DNA of 64,000 bases from NCBI GenBank assembly GCA_034766995.1, contig CM068317.1:36713249-36777248 (forward strand), written 5' to 3'. This DNA is from Acanthacorydalis orientalis. Taxonomy: Eukaryota > Arthropoda > Insecta > Megaloptera > Corydalidae. Every line of letters begins with the position of its first letter. The stretch's first letter is position 1. A program made the translations under genes and the position numbers. Positions 13,348 through 27,300 of this stretch are shown piece after piece. The notes under the pieces were generated by a model that saw only the letters and a list, made by a program, of their open reading frames with translations, ran no database searches and was not told the DNA's origin.

Positions 13348-14111
13348 CTTACTAATTTCATTTTATTTACTTATAATTATTTCTACGTTAATATTTTTAG
13401 AAATTGAATTCTTTTTATTTTCAATGTCTAACGTTTTAAATATAAAGAGCATCCTATTGGTATGAACGAAACAGAAAAACAAAATTTAGAATAAAGTAAT
13501 ATAAATCATCTCATCTTCTTATTATTATCTGCTTGTATATTCAGTTATAAACAAAACAACGTTTTGTTTCGCTTTAAGGTAACGCAAAGTACCTTAAAAC
13601 ATTAATTTTTCAAAAAGATGGAAATTACAAAAACAGGTATAAAGTGTTCTAGCCCTTTACCCCAAACTTTCTAATTTATCACCACTCAGTTTTTTATTAC
13701 TTTAACTGAATTCTCCTCCAGTGAGTTAATATAAAAGATAAGATGCACACAATACACCATCTGCATTTCAAGAACAAAGAAATTAGTCCATTCATCATCC
13801 ACATTTATTCTGATACAAAATGTATGCCTGAAGTTTGTCAATCTTTTTTTTACTTAAAAGATATAATAAGAACAATTTTTGTCTGTTAGTGATTAAAAAA
13901 CATTTTATCATCACTAAAGAGAAACTAAATTTAATTTATTATTAATTTTGTTTAATTATTTACTATAGTTTGATTAGAATATTGTTTAATTATTATACTT
14001 TATTCTTTATAGAAATATTTTTTCCAATAAACAGTTCTTATATTTCAAATAGAAAAGTAAGACATTCTATAAATATCTAGTATATATCAATTCATAAACA
14101 AATTTCAATAA

Positions 14112-14128
14112 GCATATATCTATCTATC

Positions 14129-14225
<97 letters not shown>

Positions 14226-14226
14226 T
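14112..14226. repeat. Compound (ATCT)n(TA)n(TATG)n
   Basis: About seven ATCT units, a TA run of about 65 bp, then tatg units. Confidence 0.95.
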
Positions 14227-15305
14227 TATACGTTTCAATACAAATATCAATAACACCTTCAGTAACAATACAAACCTACAATATAAAGTAAATAGTTTCG
14301 AATATAACTAAAACTGATGTTTCCACATATACTTGTACATTGTCTTATGAATGCGAATTGGTAAATTAATACTGATAAGAAATAAATATCCTATTGAATA
14401 TATACCATACTTCGTCCTTAGTCTACTATACTATTCTCAACGTATATTTCTTATTGCTGAATGAAACTAAGATTAAAATGATTTCAGTTCTCAAAGTTTC
14501 CATTTTCGAAACGTTTGTTTATTGTTTAAAACCGTTGCGTTGTTCTCATTTTTATAAAAAAATTTATGCGGAATAACATAAGAATCATACTAATACAAAA
14601 ATACTTAGAGTTTAATAAATCAAAATAGAAAAGGGTTTAGAAATGAAAAGTATCTGAATAAGTTTGACATTTTAACGAGTTAATTTTTGTTGTGCACTTG
14701 TATCAATTTAGGAATAAAATAAATCTTAAAAAAGTAAATTACAATACTACATATTTTTGATGAAAAATCAATGTAAGAAATGTATGTTGATCAAAATCAT
14801 GAAAAACAGATTTTATTAATGTTTATTTTTTTTTATTTATGCATATTAATTTATATTCTCAGATTTTGTAGAAACGGGAGTATTTTTCAATATATTTTAA
14901 GCACTTACTTTAAGACAATCTTCTCAATTTAATCAATTGGAGTTTTATCTACCTTAAAAACATTCTTGTTGATTGTAAACTTTTTTCACCATTTGAAATT
15001 ATATTTGAAATGTTCACAATTGAATAAAATTCGATAAAAATCAAAACCGTTTAAATGTTTAAAATTTAACAGCTAGTATTAAAGTTATGAGTGTTGCAAC
15101 GTTTTATGCTCACGCCCCCTACTTTCTCTGCCGATTCAATATTATTGACTAAAGATAGAGAAGCGAGAAGGTAATGAAAGATAAATAAATTTAAATTCTG
15201 AGACTAGTGAGAGTGACGTAAATATTTCCGTCTCACATTTTCGTTACTGATCGGTTTTACTTCAATCCAAAAAATAGTAGATCCTGCTATAATCTATTTT
15301 TAAAT

Positions 15306-15328
15306 AGATATATATATATATATATATT
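15306..15328. repeat. (TA)n microsatellite
   Basis: Short TA run flanked by 'ctatttttaaatagat' and 'tttatctatttttaaaa', partly inverted. Confidence 0.85.
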
Positions 15329-17504
15329 TATCTATTTTTAAAATGTAATATTTATTTATAAGCAATCGTTGGCATTGAATATAAATTTCTAAATTAAGTT
15401 TACTTCACACTGTAAAAATATATGTCTTAAATCAATTTTATAAAAATACACCGTAATTACACATTATATGTATTAGGGGTTGGAGGGGTTGGAGGACACA
15501 ATTAAGAATTAAATATTATAAAAACAATTAGCAAATCTTGTTATAAATTCTCATTTATTACTTTTTATTGCATTTTCCTTATATGAACTTATTTCAATTC
15601 CTCAATTCTTAATACGTTTGTAATCCTTTTGTTTCTTTAGTAAAATAAAACTATTGTAATTTTAAACTACGATTCTATTTGATTAAAAATTTGTAAATCA
15701 CACTTATTTCTTTTTACATTTTTACTGACCTATTTTAATTTTCCATTTGTCTCGTGCATGTGTATCTTTTTGTTGTTTTAATAAAAAAATATTTAACTTC
15801 AAAAAGTTATTTTAATTTTATAAGTAAATAAATTAAAATTTTCATTATTTTTCCTTAATTTATTTAACACCGGGTTATAATTTTGTTTTATTTATTCAGA
15901 ACGTTTTACTTATTCTATTCTTATTTATAAATATATAATGTAAATATATTTATTATTTATATACAAATTTTTCGTTCACGTAGTATAAATATATTTTCTT
16001 TACAGTAAAGTTTTCTAATAATAAATATAAATCAAAGACAAAATAAGTAAATAATTCAGAATAGAATAAATGAATAAATCCATTTCACTAGTTTAAAATT
16101 TTAGATTACTCTATTTCGAAACAACTTTGATCTTCTGGGATCAAAATCATAAATATTATTATTATTTGATATTTAATCTATGTTGAATTGTATATTTCTA
16201 CAACACATGCGGGCAAAGTATTTTTCTTTAGTTACAAAAATATTTTTTATATAGCAAGTCTGTATTATACATAATAGTCAATATTATACATGATAAAGGG
16301 TTGTTTTATTTTAAATTGAAATAATATCATCAGAAAATTATAATTTTTAGATAACTAGTTTGTATTTTATCAAGAAATAAATTAAGAATCATTGAAAGTA
16401 GATTTATTCATACAATCAAATATATTTGAATTTTTTTAAGAAAACAGAACAAAAAATAACTATTAATTTAAGAAATAATTTAATATTTTACTACGATTTT
16501 CAATTCTACATATATTTTTTTCTATTTAACTAATTTAATATTACATGTTTTAACTGATAATTCAAAACCATCATGTAATATTTTTTACAATCCAACTTTA
16601 TACTTTATTAAAATAAAATACATACCGAGTTTTTTAAAGCGTATTTATTCTGTCTCCAAAATCAACATTATGTTATAATTTTATGTAAATAATATAACAG
16701 TTGGGACTTTAAGCACACAACGAAGATAAATAATGACTCGTTTCTAAATAAATATTTATGTGTTAATTACATTATTTATAAGACGTATAAATGTAAAAAA
16801 AAACTTCCTATATAATTAGAAAAAAATATTGAGTTTAATGAATAATTGACTTCTTAACATATTTCAATTGCTTATTACTTCAATCCAAGTTTTATTGTAA
16901 TTATATCATGATCTATATATAGTAAATAGTTTATAGATGGATTGATAGATATGTTTTAGATTGATAGATTTTTTGTGTGTGCAAGCGATACCGTACCCAT
17001 ATACATTTATTTGGGAATATTTGTTCGATTTCGATCAATTTTACAGAATGACATGGTATATTTAACAACAGGTTGTCATTTTCACGTTGACTGCAACAGA
17101 GAGCGAACAACCATTTCTGATTTTGATAAGCGTGTCCGTACACCGAAACCTATCACTTGTAGATTCGGACGTATTTCCTACAACGAAAAAGCTATTTCGA
17201 AAATTGAAAGGAAATTCAAGTATATAAGCCTTTGCCGATTCACATGTATTGATTTATTTTACCAGCTCCTCCGTTACCCGATCTTCTTTTTCTTAACGTC
17301 TTTTTTACGTCCTCTGTATCGAAAAGTCCGTAGCTCATTCACCAATAGAAATGAAATATAATATAATAACGGTAGAGTGTACGGTTCAATGAGTCTATCT
17401 AGTTAATATTAAAGGGAAACTTTTTCAAATTATTTCATTCGAATATCTCTACATTAATGCTTCTTCGGTTAGAAAAGTTCATATATTCACAAAGGAACAG
17501 GAAC

Positions 17505-17505
<1 letters not shown>

Positions 17506-17545
<40 letters not shown>
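17506..17545. repeat. (TA)n microsatellite
   Basis: TA run of 40 bp. Confidence 0.95.
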
Positions 17546-17546
<1 letters not shown>

Positions 17547-18165
17547 CTCAGTGCTTTGAACTCTTGTAAACTTAAGCTTTTATATTCTAACTACATTTAT
17601 GTATATTTTTCTATTCTATCCACTAAAATTAATAACAACACTATACTAAAGTGATTTCAAGGACATTTTCATATTTTATAAAATAATTTGTGATTCAAAT
17701 ATTACAAAAAGTCATTAATAAAATATTCAACAATGATTTGTTGTGTATTTTAATTTGTTATGTACATTTAAATGTAATAAATTATTTTTTACGAGACTGG
17801 CATTGAAAATTTTACTATTTTAATTGATAGACTTGATTGACTATTCCATGTTCGTATTTCTATCTTTTTTAACTTATCTCTAACTATTTACTCTTTCTTT
17901 TTTATTTTTTATAACAAGATTATTTACCGATTCTTTCTTATTTTTTTCTCAAAGAAACAACAAAGATAGAAAACTCTACATTTAAAAAAAAATAAATAAA
18001 TACATAGAGAACAGTTGAAAGTGTTTGTTATTAAATAAATTTAATTAGATTTAAGAGCATAGATAGGAGTATATAAATAGTTATTTATAAACAAAGTAGA
18101 TGTTCTTTTTTCATGCTATAAAAATAACAGCATAAAGAGATCATAAGCAATCCAAGAAAATAAAC

Positions 18166-18170
<5 letters not shown>

Positions 18171-18197
<27 letters not shown>
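18171..18197. repeat. (TA)n microsatellite
   Basis: TA run of 27 bp. Confidence 0.95.
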
Positions 18198-18200
<3 letters not shown>

Positions 18201-19142
18201 ATAAAAATTAATAAAAACATAAATAATGAACAAGGAAAGTGGCACAGACGAAAAATGTAATTTTGAAGAGAAAAACCTAATGATGGTTCGTATCTAAAAA
18301 TTAAGTTTTTTACAATTTTATTGTTCTAATATTATTTCAGACCATTTTTGAAAAAAAATATTCAATATTAGAAATCGGAAATAAAAGAAATGTTGGATAA
18401 GTTTCAGGTAATATTTTTTTGTCTCATAATTTTTTAAAGATCATCGATTTGTGTAATATAATTTTTATTCCCATGAAATAATTCAGAAATACTTTCCAAC
18501 TTAAAATATATGTTAATACTTATTAATTAAAATTGTTATAAAAATCTATTGATCAATATCTAAACTAAAAAAAATTAATATAATTCGAGGTGTATTTATA
18601 AGAAATTATTTAATCAATTCTCTTTTTAATTATAATAAGCCATATATCACTCAAATTCATTAATGTTATAAGCAAAGTTGTACTTAAATACTTCACAAAC
18701 AATTAATTCTTAATACCAAGAAACACATTTATTATTTATAAAGTCTATTTTCAACTGTCTTTCATACAAGTATTTATTTGTAATTCTCTTTTATATTTGA
18801 ACCAAAGTTATATTTTGTTGAAAACCACAGCACATTGAATTTCTCTTTGTACAACTTCTATTGATTGTTGAAAACCACCAGTAACAGAAGCACTGCAATA
18901 GCATTGCATGACACCTAGGAAAACTAAACTTCGTGACATGTTGTGGATTATAGAACAACTGTGTGTAATAAATTGTTAGGTAAAATATTAAAAAAATATA
19001 TATAGTTTTCATACAGAAAAATTATTCTGAGTGTTATTAATTTGGTTAATAATACGTTTTTATTTAATTATAAATAATTTTCATATTGTGTGAAAAAAAA
19101 TTCATAACTTGCAAACTTGCAAAAGTTAATCGTACGACTAAA

Positions 19143-19415
19143 TCAGTATATCTCTCGAATTAATACTTTTATGTCAACCGCTTTAAATGTTTCCACTAAA
19201 TGTTCATAAGATACCGTCACAAAAACCATATAAACGCTATAAAAAATAAACATTATACGCGCACCAGTTAAAATAAAACTGCGCACAATATCTTTCCATA
19301 CGCTGCCTATTGTTCGATTTCCCTCAACGTTGCTAACCATAAATACGAGATTACATATACGTGTACTCACATTCTCATCTATGTGGGGCAAGATGAAAAC
19401 GGGAACGATATGAGT
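19143..19415 (-). pseudogene. Possible coding exon or gene remnant, unknown family
   Basis: On the minus strand, after an acceptor-like ...aaatttatag at 19416, an open frame of about 90 codons runs to TGA at 19143. It starts THIVPVFILPHIDENVSTRI and includes VEGNRTIGSVWKDIVRSF, followed by a hydrophobic stretch ARIMFIFYSVYMVFVTVSY and a charged tail. Codon use includes GCG, CGC and ACG codons unusual for random AT-rich sequence here, which is why it stands out. I do not recognise the family. It may be the last exon of a nested membrane protein, a remnant of one, or chance. Confidence 0.2.
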
Positions 19416-20495
19416 CTATAAATTTAAATTTGCAGTTTCGGTATCATTATATATACTTAAGGGTTTGTCTGGCGATGACTAAGGTAATTCTAATGATTTA
19501 TATATGAAATTTTGTAATTCTCCACTATCGGATACGTGACATATTAAATAGTAATATTATTCTAATAACTCATTAATATTACTTTCTGAAATAATATTAC
19601 ATTTTAAATAGATTATTGTTTTATTTACGATTATCGAACAATTAAAATTTTATTAATTAAATATAATTATTTCTTTATTTTCATATATACAGAAAAGTAT
19701 TTCCAATCAAAAAAAGTATGAACTTTCTTATATATTGAGTTACACTTATTTAAATTTTAATTTTAAAGGAAAAACTTATCTGAAAATATACTTTCATTTA
19801 ATTTAATTAAAATCTACTCTCTGATTTTAATAAACATAATAACTATACTGTAGAAAACATAAAATAACTATTATTAATATAGTGTCTGTAATAATAGTGT
19901 CATATTTAATGTATATAGTAAATTAAATTTCGGAATAATATCAGTTCGGTTGTCATAAACACCAAACGAGCTTAGTGGCCCTGTGATAAAAATAGTAATC
20001 GATTTTACCTCATTTATTAAATTTTATGGAATCATATGCTGTTTAAAATATTTGATCGTTCACGATACGTGATTTTCGTGCTTTAACACTCATTTTTGGA
20101 TGGTTGGTTGGTTTTTGGAGTATTAGGGTGCTTCGACAGCAAAGATCATTAGCGCTCGATTAATGTTGGACCATGAAGTCGAAACAACTACTATTATCAA
20201 TATTTTTTGAAAATAAACTTCCGAAAAGTTTAAAAAGATATCCATTTATTAAAAAAAAATCTATTTATGAAAAATAAGATATTTTTACTGTAATGACACG
20301 TGTCATATGTCATTGGTTAAATTTTAAGAGACATTTCCAGAATAGGAATTATTCTCTATTTGATAAAATTTTAATAAATTATTTATTCATGAGTCATTAT
20401 CCATAAAAGATTTTTTAAATTTCGGAAAAAATGTATATACAATATGTTTTTTTCATATTTTTATTTGAGTCCTCAAAACATGTAGTTTTTGATAG

Positions 20496-20499
<4 letters not shown>

Positions 20500-20542
<43 letters not shown>
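20500..20542. repeat. (TA)n microsatellite
   Basis: TA run of 43 bp, about 260 bp before the 20.8 kb island. Confidence 0.95.
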
Positions 20543-20545
<3 letters not shown>

Positions 20546-20799
20546 TCGAAAAGTGAGAGATAAAGAGGGCGAAAAGATGGTAGAAGGGAGACAGAGATAT
20601 ATAATTATATCGACATATAATTCTTATATAGCGAAATACTAAATTTAATAAAATTTAATTGCTAGAAAAAATTAGTTAATACACATCATACTACTTTTGT
20701 TTGCAGGTTAAACATGTAAACAAAATTTGCATCACAGGCTGAATTAAATCACAAAAAAACTAAATATAATAAAATAGTTATCCTCTACAAACTTTTCCA

Positions 20800-21047
20800 T
20801 TAGTGACGAAATTCGCGGAGTATTATTATTACTAACATGGCCGCCGGCCTTTACGTGAGATCATTTATTTTCATTGTTGGCAAAACAGTGATCCGTGTTT
20901 GTTTCATGCCTCATATGGCAGCTCCTCTGTTATGTTATTGTTGTCATCAAAATAGTAAACTAATATATCTAATATAATATGTTTTCTTTGTTTGTTTCAT
21001 GTGCTGTTCTACGTGCGTCCTTTACATCAATGCAGAGCACAACTTGA
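20800..21047 (+). promoter_or_regulatory. GC island ending in consensus splice donor (possible alternative first exon)
   Basis: The block contains ACATGGCCGCC (20836-20846, similar to a YY1/Pho site and a good translation start context) and an E-box CATATG. It ends at 21047 with a donor gtaagt. An open frame from ATG at 20837 runs 46 codons (MAAGLYVRSFIFIVGK...) and stops at 20977, before the donor, so it would be an upstream ORF rather than the Syt7 start. Another frame is open up to the donor and would end there as ...RAQL plus GA, in phase 2, which matches the phase-2 start of the 31260 exon, but it has no in-frame ATG after its stop codon. Confidence 0.35.
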
Positions 21048-21614
21048 GTAAGTACTACATTCAGTCTGTTTATTTTTATGTAGGCTATATTACTTTGTGT
21101 AGTGAATAAATAACAATGTTGGTAGTACATACTTTAACTTGTTATTAAATGAAAATGAAGTAGCTATGTGGTGTTTTTCCATGAATTAGTGTAATACTGG
21201 AATCTCGGAGGTACTACGTTTAAAAATAAATTAAAAATTTAATACAATTCATAACGAACCACATCACCGCACATATGTGCTTTTATTTATATACATAAGC
21301 GCACAAACACATATATCCAGACACATAAGTGTTTGTAAGTATATATAACAAAAATATACACCACCAAATCCAAATAACGGAAAAGATATTTTGCAGAGAA
21401 AAATAATCATATATCTTAGTTTTTATACAGCTTTTATGTATAAGAAAGGCCAAGAATGATAATTTCAGCTCAGTTTAATTTTCTTCATGGAAGAGTGAAT
21501 AGTCTTCTGACAGTGTATTTGTTATAATACTCTATATAATTAATATACAGTCTTTGTTCAAGAATTATAGTGTTTATGTTTGAAATGTATTCCTTTTAAT
21601 AAACGCATTCAGTG

Positions 21615-21622
21615 TATATGTG

Positions 21623-21678
<56 letters not shown>
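21615..21678. repeat. (TG)n(TA)n microsatellite
   Basis: tgtatatgtgtatg lead-in, then a TA run of about 50 bp. Confidence 0.95.
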
Positions 21679-21683
<5 letters not shown>

Positions 21684-23432
21684 AATTTGCAAAACAGTGT
21701 TACTGTGTGAGAAACTGTACGAAGAGAATTTTTTGCTTAATTGTAAATCAGTATTTTATTTAGTGATTTTATTACAATAATAAGAAAAATGGGATTAGTG
21801 TTGGTTATGTTTACATTTAAATTAATCTATCCATTATAAATAAAAAATATGTAATGGCTATTATAAAAAAATGCATTTGAAAATTTAAATTATTATATAA
21901 ATAATATTTTCCGTTTATTTTCTTCTTCAATTTATTAAATTTAATTTTATTGATTACTGTAGATTTGTTGTCTTTTTCGCATTTTTTTATTTATTAACAC
22001 TGAAATAGTTTTGCTAATGTTTGTTTTCATTAATTTTTTTCTTACAATAGTGATTGTATATTTTTTATTTATACATCTGTGTGTAGTAACTTAGATTTTT
22101 AGTAATATTTTTATGTTTTAATTTACTTTCCTTTACAGTTACTTATATTCTCGAACATAAATTATTTCATTTTTTTCACAAATGAATTTTATTTCAATCC
22201 ATAAATCATAAATAGTGTTATAATAAAAAGGTTCAATAATTGATTTAATCATTTCTAATTGCTGCTTATACGGATTTTAAAGACAATGTCATAGAAATCA
22301 TTGCCAGTGTATCAGAAAATTCTGAACAATAATCTATTACTGAACAATTCTAACCATACGTTTGGATGTAATTGAAAAATTCATTGGCTAAGTGAATTGA
22401 ATCCCAGTGCCAAAACCGTATTTTTTTGTGTACTTAAAGATAATAACACATTTTTTTTACAAATAAATAAATAACAAATAACGTAAAATAATCAGAAACA
22501 AAAATTCAATACTGAACTAAAAACACACACAACGTTAATTGAAAACAAAAGACTATTCCATAAAATAATTCAAAAGGTCAGCCAGATAACATTAAATTCA
22601 TGTTAATAGCTTTCTTTATCCCTCGTTGTTTATTTTTGATCACAAATGGAAAGAATAAACATTTATTATATAATAAACTGAAACCGGAAATTTTATCAAA
22701 AAGAAGAATAAATCTCTATATAAAAATTTGTTAATTATAAACAACAACTGATTATAATTAAATCCCGTAAGCATTGTTTGACATTTAAAATTTACTGCAT
22801 TCATCATTTGTTGTATATATAAATTCGAATAAATCGACGCTATGTAAAAATTAAAGTAGATATACAAAAATACCCTCGTTAAAGCATATGTTTTAATATA
22901 TGTTCTTTATTAATGATATCACTGTCATAAATTCTAAAATTTATGTACTCTACTGAGAGGAACATCTAATATTAGCTGTTTAGTTACGAATTATGGTATA
23001 ACATGGATTCAATATTGCACTTACCGAGTGGTGAACTCAAAAGGTGTTGTGTATAAAATATAACATACTCAACATGAAATCAAGGTTAATTAATTTGATG
23101 TCGATGTAACACTTCATTACTTTAACATGTGTTATGTTTATAAAAGATAATTATTTGGTTATTAATTACATTCTTATAACATTTTGCAACTAATTAATAG
23201 AAAAAATATAAATTTGTAGATTTTTAAATTTTAATTATTTCTATTTATTTTCATATGAAATTAGAGTCATTATATGATCAATTTTATAGGAAGACATTTT
23301 TTTTCAAATATAATGTTTCTATTATCTGTAAACAATTTTGTATTCTGTCACTTTTTATAAACATACCTATAATTTGAGGTCGTAAATATCGTGAATTTTT
23401 CTTTATTATATAAATCATAAAAATATTGTCTG

Positions 23433-23540
23433 ATCAAAAATGCTCCATAATTGATTATTGACCATTTTAATTCCTGCTTATATGTTATTAAATGACAACA
23501 ACTTCATCCTAAGGGCACAAAGTTAGAGTAAAATCTTATC
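23433..23540 (+). repeat. Dispersed ~100 bp family, copy B
   Basis: The head atcaaaaatgctccataatt is followed by gattattgaccatttt. The tail ttattaaatgacaacaacttcatcctaaggg aligns with copies A and D. Confidence 0.6.
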
Positions 23541-24486
23541 TTTTTTTGTTCCAATTTTTTTATATAGTAAATTCCTTAGTTTTCTACAAGCATTTCTTAC
23601 TTTTGTCTCAATTGATACTTTTTCATTATAAAATATTCTTTTTTACGTGGATTATGAAATTGTTAATGATTTCATCACTCATAAAAATAACAAATAATTT
23701 TCCTTCCATCTCTTTAGAAAATCTTTTAAAAAATGTATAAGTTTCTGTGTTTATAAATCCCTTGTTAACTCTATTATTATAATCTATTTCTTTTCTAAAA
23801 CTTTACTATTTGCAAACACATAAGCTTATATATTTTTTTGAAAATATTTTTAAAAAGATAGAAATATAATTATTTTTTTTTTATCAAACATATCATATTT
23901 TCTGTAATTATTATATATTTTTACGAAATTATAAAAGTATTTGTTAATACACAAAAGAAAGTGTTAATATTTAAAATCGATACTATCTCAAAATCTAAAA
24001 AAGTCACTAAATCGTTAACCATATAATCTATGAACTCTAAGCGAATTATTTAATCTTTGTTATTTAAAATTAAGAAGTTAAATACAATTCTTATATTTTT
24101 TTCACTTTTTTTAAATATAGAGACATGTATTATTCAAATAATTATAAAAAAATATATAAAATAAAAATATATTCTGTTTATTTTGTTATAAAATATACAA
24201 CCAAACAAACATACAACATAAATACTGAAGAAGAATTGAGATTTCTTGAAAGACGGTGTTATCTTTGATCGCCAGTGCTGAAATTGCTTCACGAGATTTC
24301 GGTTAGATAATTTGTCACTCGTGCATAAACCACGTTCTTGAACCTTCTTGAAATTCCGTTCAGATGTACTGAAATCGCTGAATTATTTCAATTTCAACAA
24401 AACGAAACTGTTTTATACATTGAAACGAATATATTCTGTTCGGTTTCTTGGAATGAAAACAATAAATTTTTATTTTTATGTATGTT

Positions 24487-24515
24487 TATATATTATATAT
24501 AAACATATATATATA

Positions 24516-24551
<36 letters not shown>
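24487..24551. repeat. (TA)n microsatellite, interrupted
   Basis: Several TA runs separated by 'aaac' and 'tatt'. Confidence 0.9.
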
Positions 24552-24557
<6 letters not shown>

Positions 24558-24762
24558 AATATAATTGACAAATAAAATTAAATATTTAAAAAATATAATT
24601 GACACATTTCAACACTAATCTTTTTTAAATAAATTAACTACCCTTTTCAGACAAACGATCAGAAAAGTAGAAAAATATTTTTATATTAATATTCAATAAT
24701 AAAAAAATAAATGTTACTAAACTATTTAAAAACAGTTATTTTTAGTCAAAATTGTATTATAA

Positions 24763-24782
24763 ATATATATATATATATATAT
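24763..24782. repeat. (TA)n microsatellite
   Basis: TA run of 20 bp. Confidence 0.85.
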
Positions 24783-25588
24783 CTTAATTATTGAGTACAC
24801 ATATAATTTTCAGTAATAAATTAAATAATATTTAAAATTTTTGACGACATATTCACAAAATCATTAATGTGAATTGATTATACTTAAAAGAAATATAGAA
24901 AATTATGAAAATATAAATATTAAAAATCGGTGAAACCACCTGTCAATATATTTTATTCTCAGATGTTTCAAAAAAAAGTACAAACATATGTTTTGATAAA
25001 TAAACTGTGAGTGAATAATTAGACTTTGATAGAGTGATTTCAATGTTTTATTCAGTGATAACATAAATATAAAATATCATATTTACAATTTCAACTTTGA
25101 TCAAAAAATGATTGAACTTATTGAGTTATGAATATAAGATTGTTTGTGATCGATTTCTAAAATCAAGCTTACGAAAATTCGAAATGTGAAGAAAAGACAA
25201 AATACATCAACCATGTTTGTGAGATGCGGATCAAAAATAAAGAGCGAAAACAGAATATAGATGATATTGATGAAAAGAATTACAGGTTAAAACCGTAGAA
25301 GGTTTTTTTTATATAAAACGCTTTGGCAAAATTGTTATCGAGTAATTTTCGTAACACATTTTAACATTCATATTCTATGTGGTTATCATACTTTTTACAT
25401 GAATACAAAATTGAATCGATGATTTGGCTTCTTTCGTAAAACGTATCAGATTTGCTTTGATATTTTGCAGTGGAATCGTTTTCTTTCCCAGTAGTTTTCT
25501 TATTGTTGTATTTTGATATTTATGTATCTTCTGACAGATGTTAAATTATATTGAACTATATTTTTCGCTCTCTGGCAATAATATAGTT

Positions 25589-25595
<7 letters not shown>

Positions 25596-25640
<45 letters not shown>
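25596..25640. repeat. (TA)n microsatellite
   Basis: TA run of about 45 bp. Confidence 0.95.
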
Positions 25641-25642
<2 letters not shown>

Positions 25643-25821
25643 CGAGAAATATTTTTCATTGAATTTATTTTTATTAACATTCTGTATTTCAATATTTTTT
25701 GACGTTTCGACTATGAAATAATAATTGATTTCCTTTGTATTTCTTAAAGTAAACAAATTATTTGCTTTGTTTTCATGAAACATTCACACAATATTTATTA
25801 GAAAATAATAAAATTAGTTGG

Positions 25822-25823
<2 letters not shown>

Positions 25824-25881
<58 letters not shown>

Positions 25882-25883
25882 GT

Positions 25884-25921
<38 letters not shown>
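25824..25921. repeat. Two long (TA)n runs split by tgtgtattg
   Basis: About 98 bp in total; the spacer tgtgtattg occurs once near 25880. Confidence 0.95.
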
Positions 25922-25923
<2 letters not shown>

Positions 25924-26809
25924 AAGTGAACGTGGGATGAAAAAAGAAACAAATAAAAAAGAAATGATCAGAGCATTTTTAATTAAAGCAGTGACAAGGA
26001 ACCTCATGTTTAAAAAGTTCAAACAATCATCAAATTCAAGTGAATTATTTAATGTCACTAGCAACAGATGAATGTTCTTATAAATCAAGTGTAGCTTCAC
26101 ATTTTCCAAATTAACTCATCGAGAAAACATTTTTTGACATATGAAATTTTTCATAAAAAAAATCTTGTAAATTATGCACAGATGTTTCGTTATCCTTCCA
26201 GGGTTGTAAAGAAATAAGGTATAATATATTCGTATAAATGGTACTTTTTTCTTTTGGCAAGCAACTTATTTACAAATGTATTTTTTTCTTCATTGCAGCA
26301 TTTTAATTTTCTCTCAATTGCATTAATATCTTTTACACTTTTATATTTTCTCAACTTTTCACTGGTCGAATTTAATTTTTGAGAAATATTGTAAAAATGG
26401 ATTTTGTAAATATTTCTTTCTGTTTTCATATTTTCTAATGTACAAGAAATTAGATTATTTTATAATGCTTCTTTGAACGTATATAATTGAATTAAATTCT
26501 TTTGCATTTATCTTCTAATGATATTTTATTTTAAAGCAAATGATACTAATATGAAATTAGAGAGTATTTTAAACATTTACTGTAAATATATTAATGATTT
26601 GAATTTTTAATGAAACATTTTTTTAAAAAAAGTATTTAGGCTTTCTTAGCATAAACTTAACTAAAAAAAATATTTCTTACCCAAAAATATATTTTATACA
26701 ATTTTTATAAATATCTAAAACTCATTTGAAATATATTTTTTTTATTTTGCATCCCTGAATCAGCACATACATTTATAAAAATCCTTTGTAGATCTCTCTC
26801 TTTACATGC

Positions 26810-26815
<6 letters not shown>

Positions 26816-26854
<39 letters not shown>
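26816..26854. repeat. (TA)n microsatellite
   Basis: TA run of about 38 bp. Confidence 0.95.
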
Positions 26855-26857
<3 letters not shown>

Positions 26858-27099
26858 GTGTAAAATCAAAAAAGATACACAAATATCAAAGATTATCATA
26901 TATTGCTTTAATAAATAAATCTTGTCTTGCTGGAATATTTTATTAGATAGTGTCGAAAGACAATATTACACTTAAACATTTTTATACTATTTGAGAACAT
27001 ACTAAACCCTTAGAAATTTATTCCATACACCTTAAAAGATTCCAACCTATTCTCTTTAACTGGTAAATATACGTGCAGTGAAGAATTTGCATATTGAAT

Positions 27100-27300
27100 A
27101 TTAAGTCTTTGATCACCTACGCACTTGTCACATCTTTAAGCGAGCCACCCCTGGTGACGCAATGCGATTGAGAGAGAGAAAGCGTAAGATAAGGGAAAAA
27201 AGTAACTGATCGGTCATTTAGGTCACGTGCGAAACGCTACGCTCGCTGATTTGTTAATCACGGACATTTGGACAATGGTATGAGTATATTTGGAACGAAT
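27100..27300. promoter_or_regulatory. GC-rich patch with E-box
   Basis: A locally GC-rich stretch with gcgagccacccctggtgacg (27139-27158), a purine run gagagagagaaagcg, and GGTCACGTGC containing CACGTG at 27234-27239. It has no open frame. Possible enhancer or conserved non-coding element. Confidence 0.3.

Noticed and set aside
16975..17361. Longest open frame of the window (128 codons, + strand)
   Set aside because: No domain, signal or family resemblance; overlapped by a 70-codon minus-strand frame; composition explains it. No splice context found.
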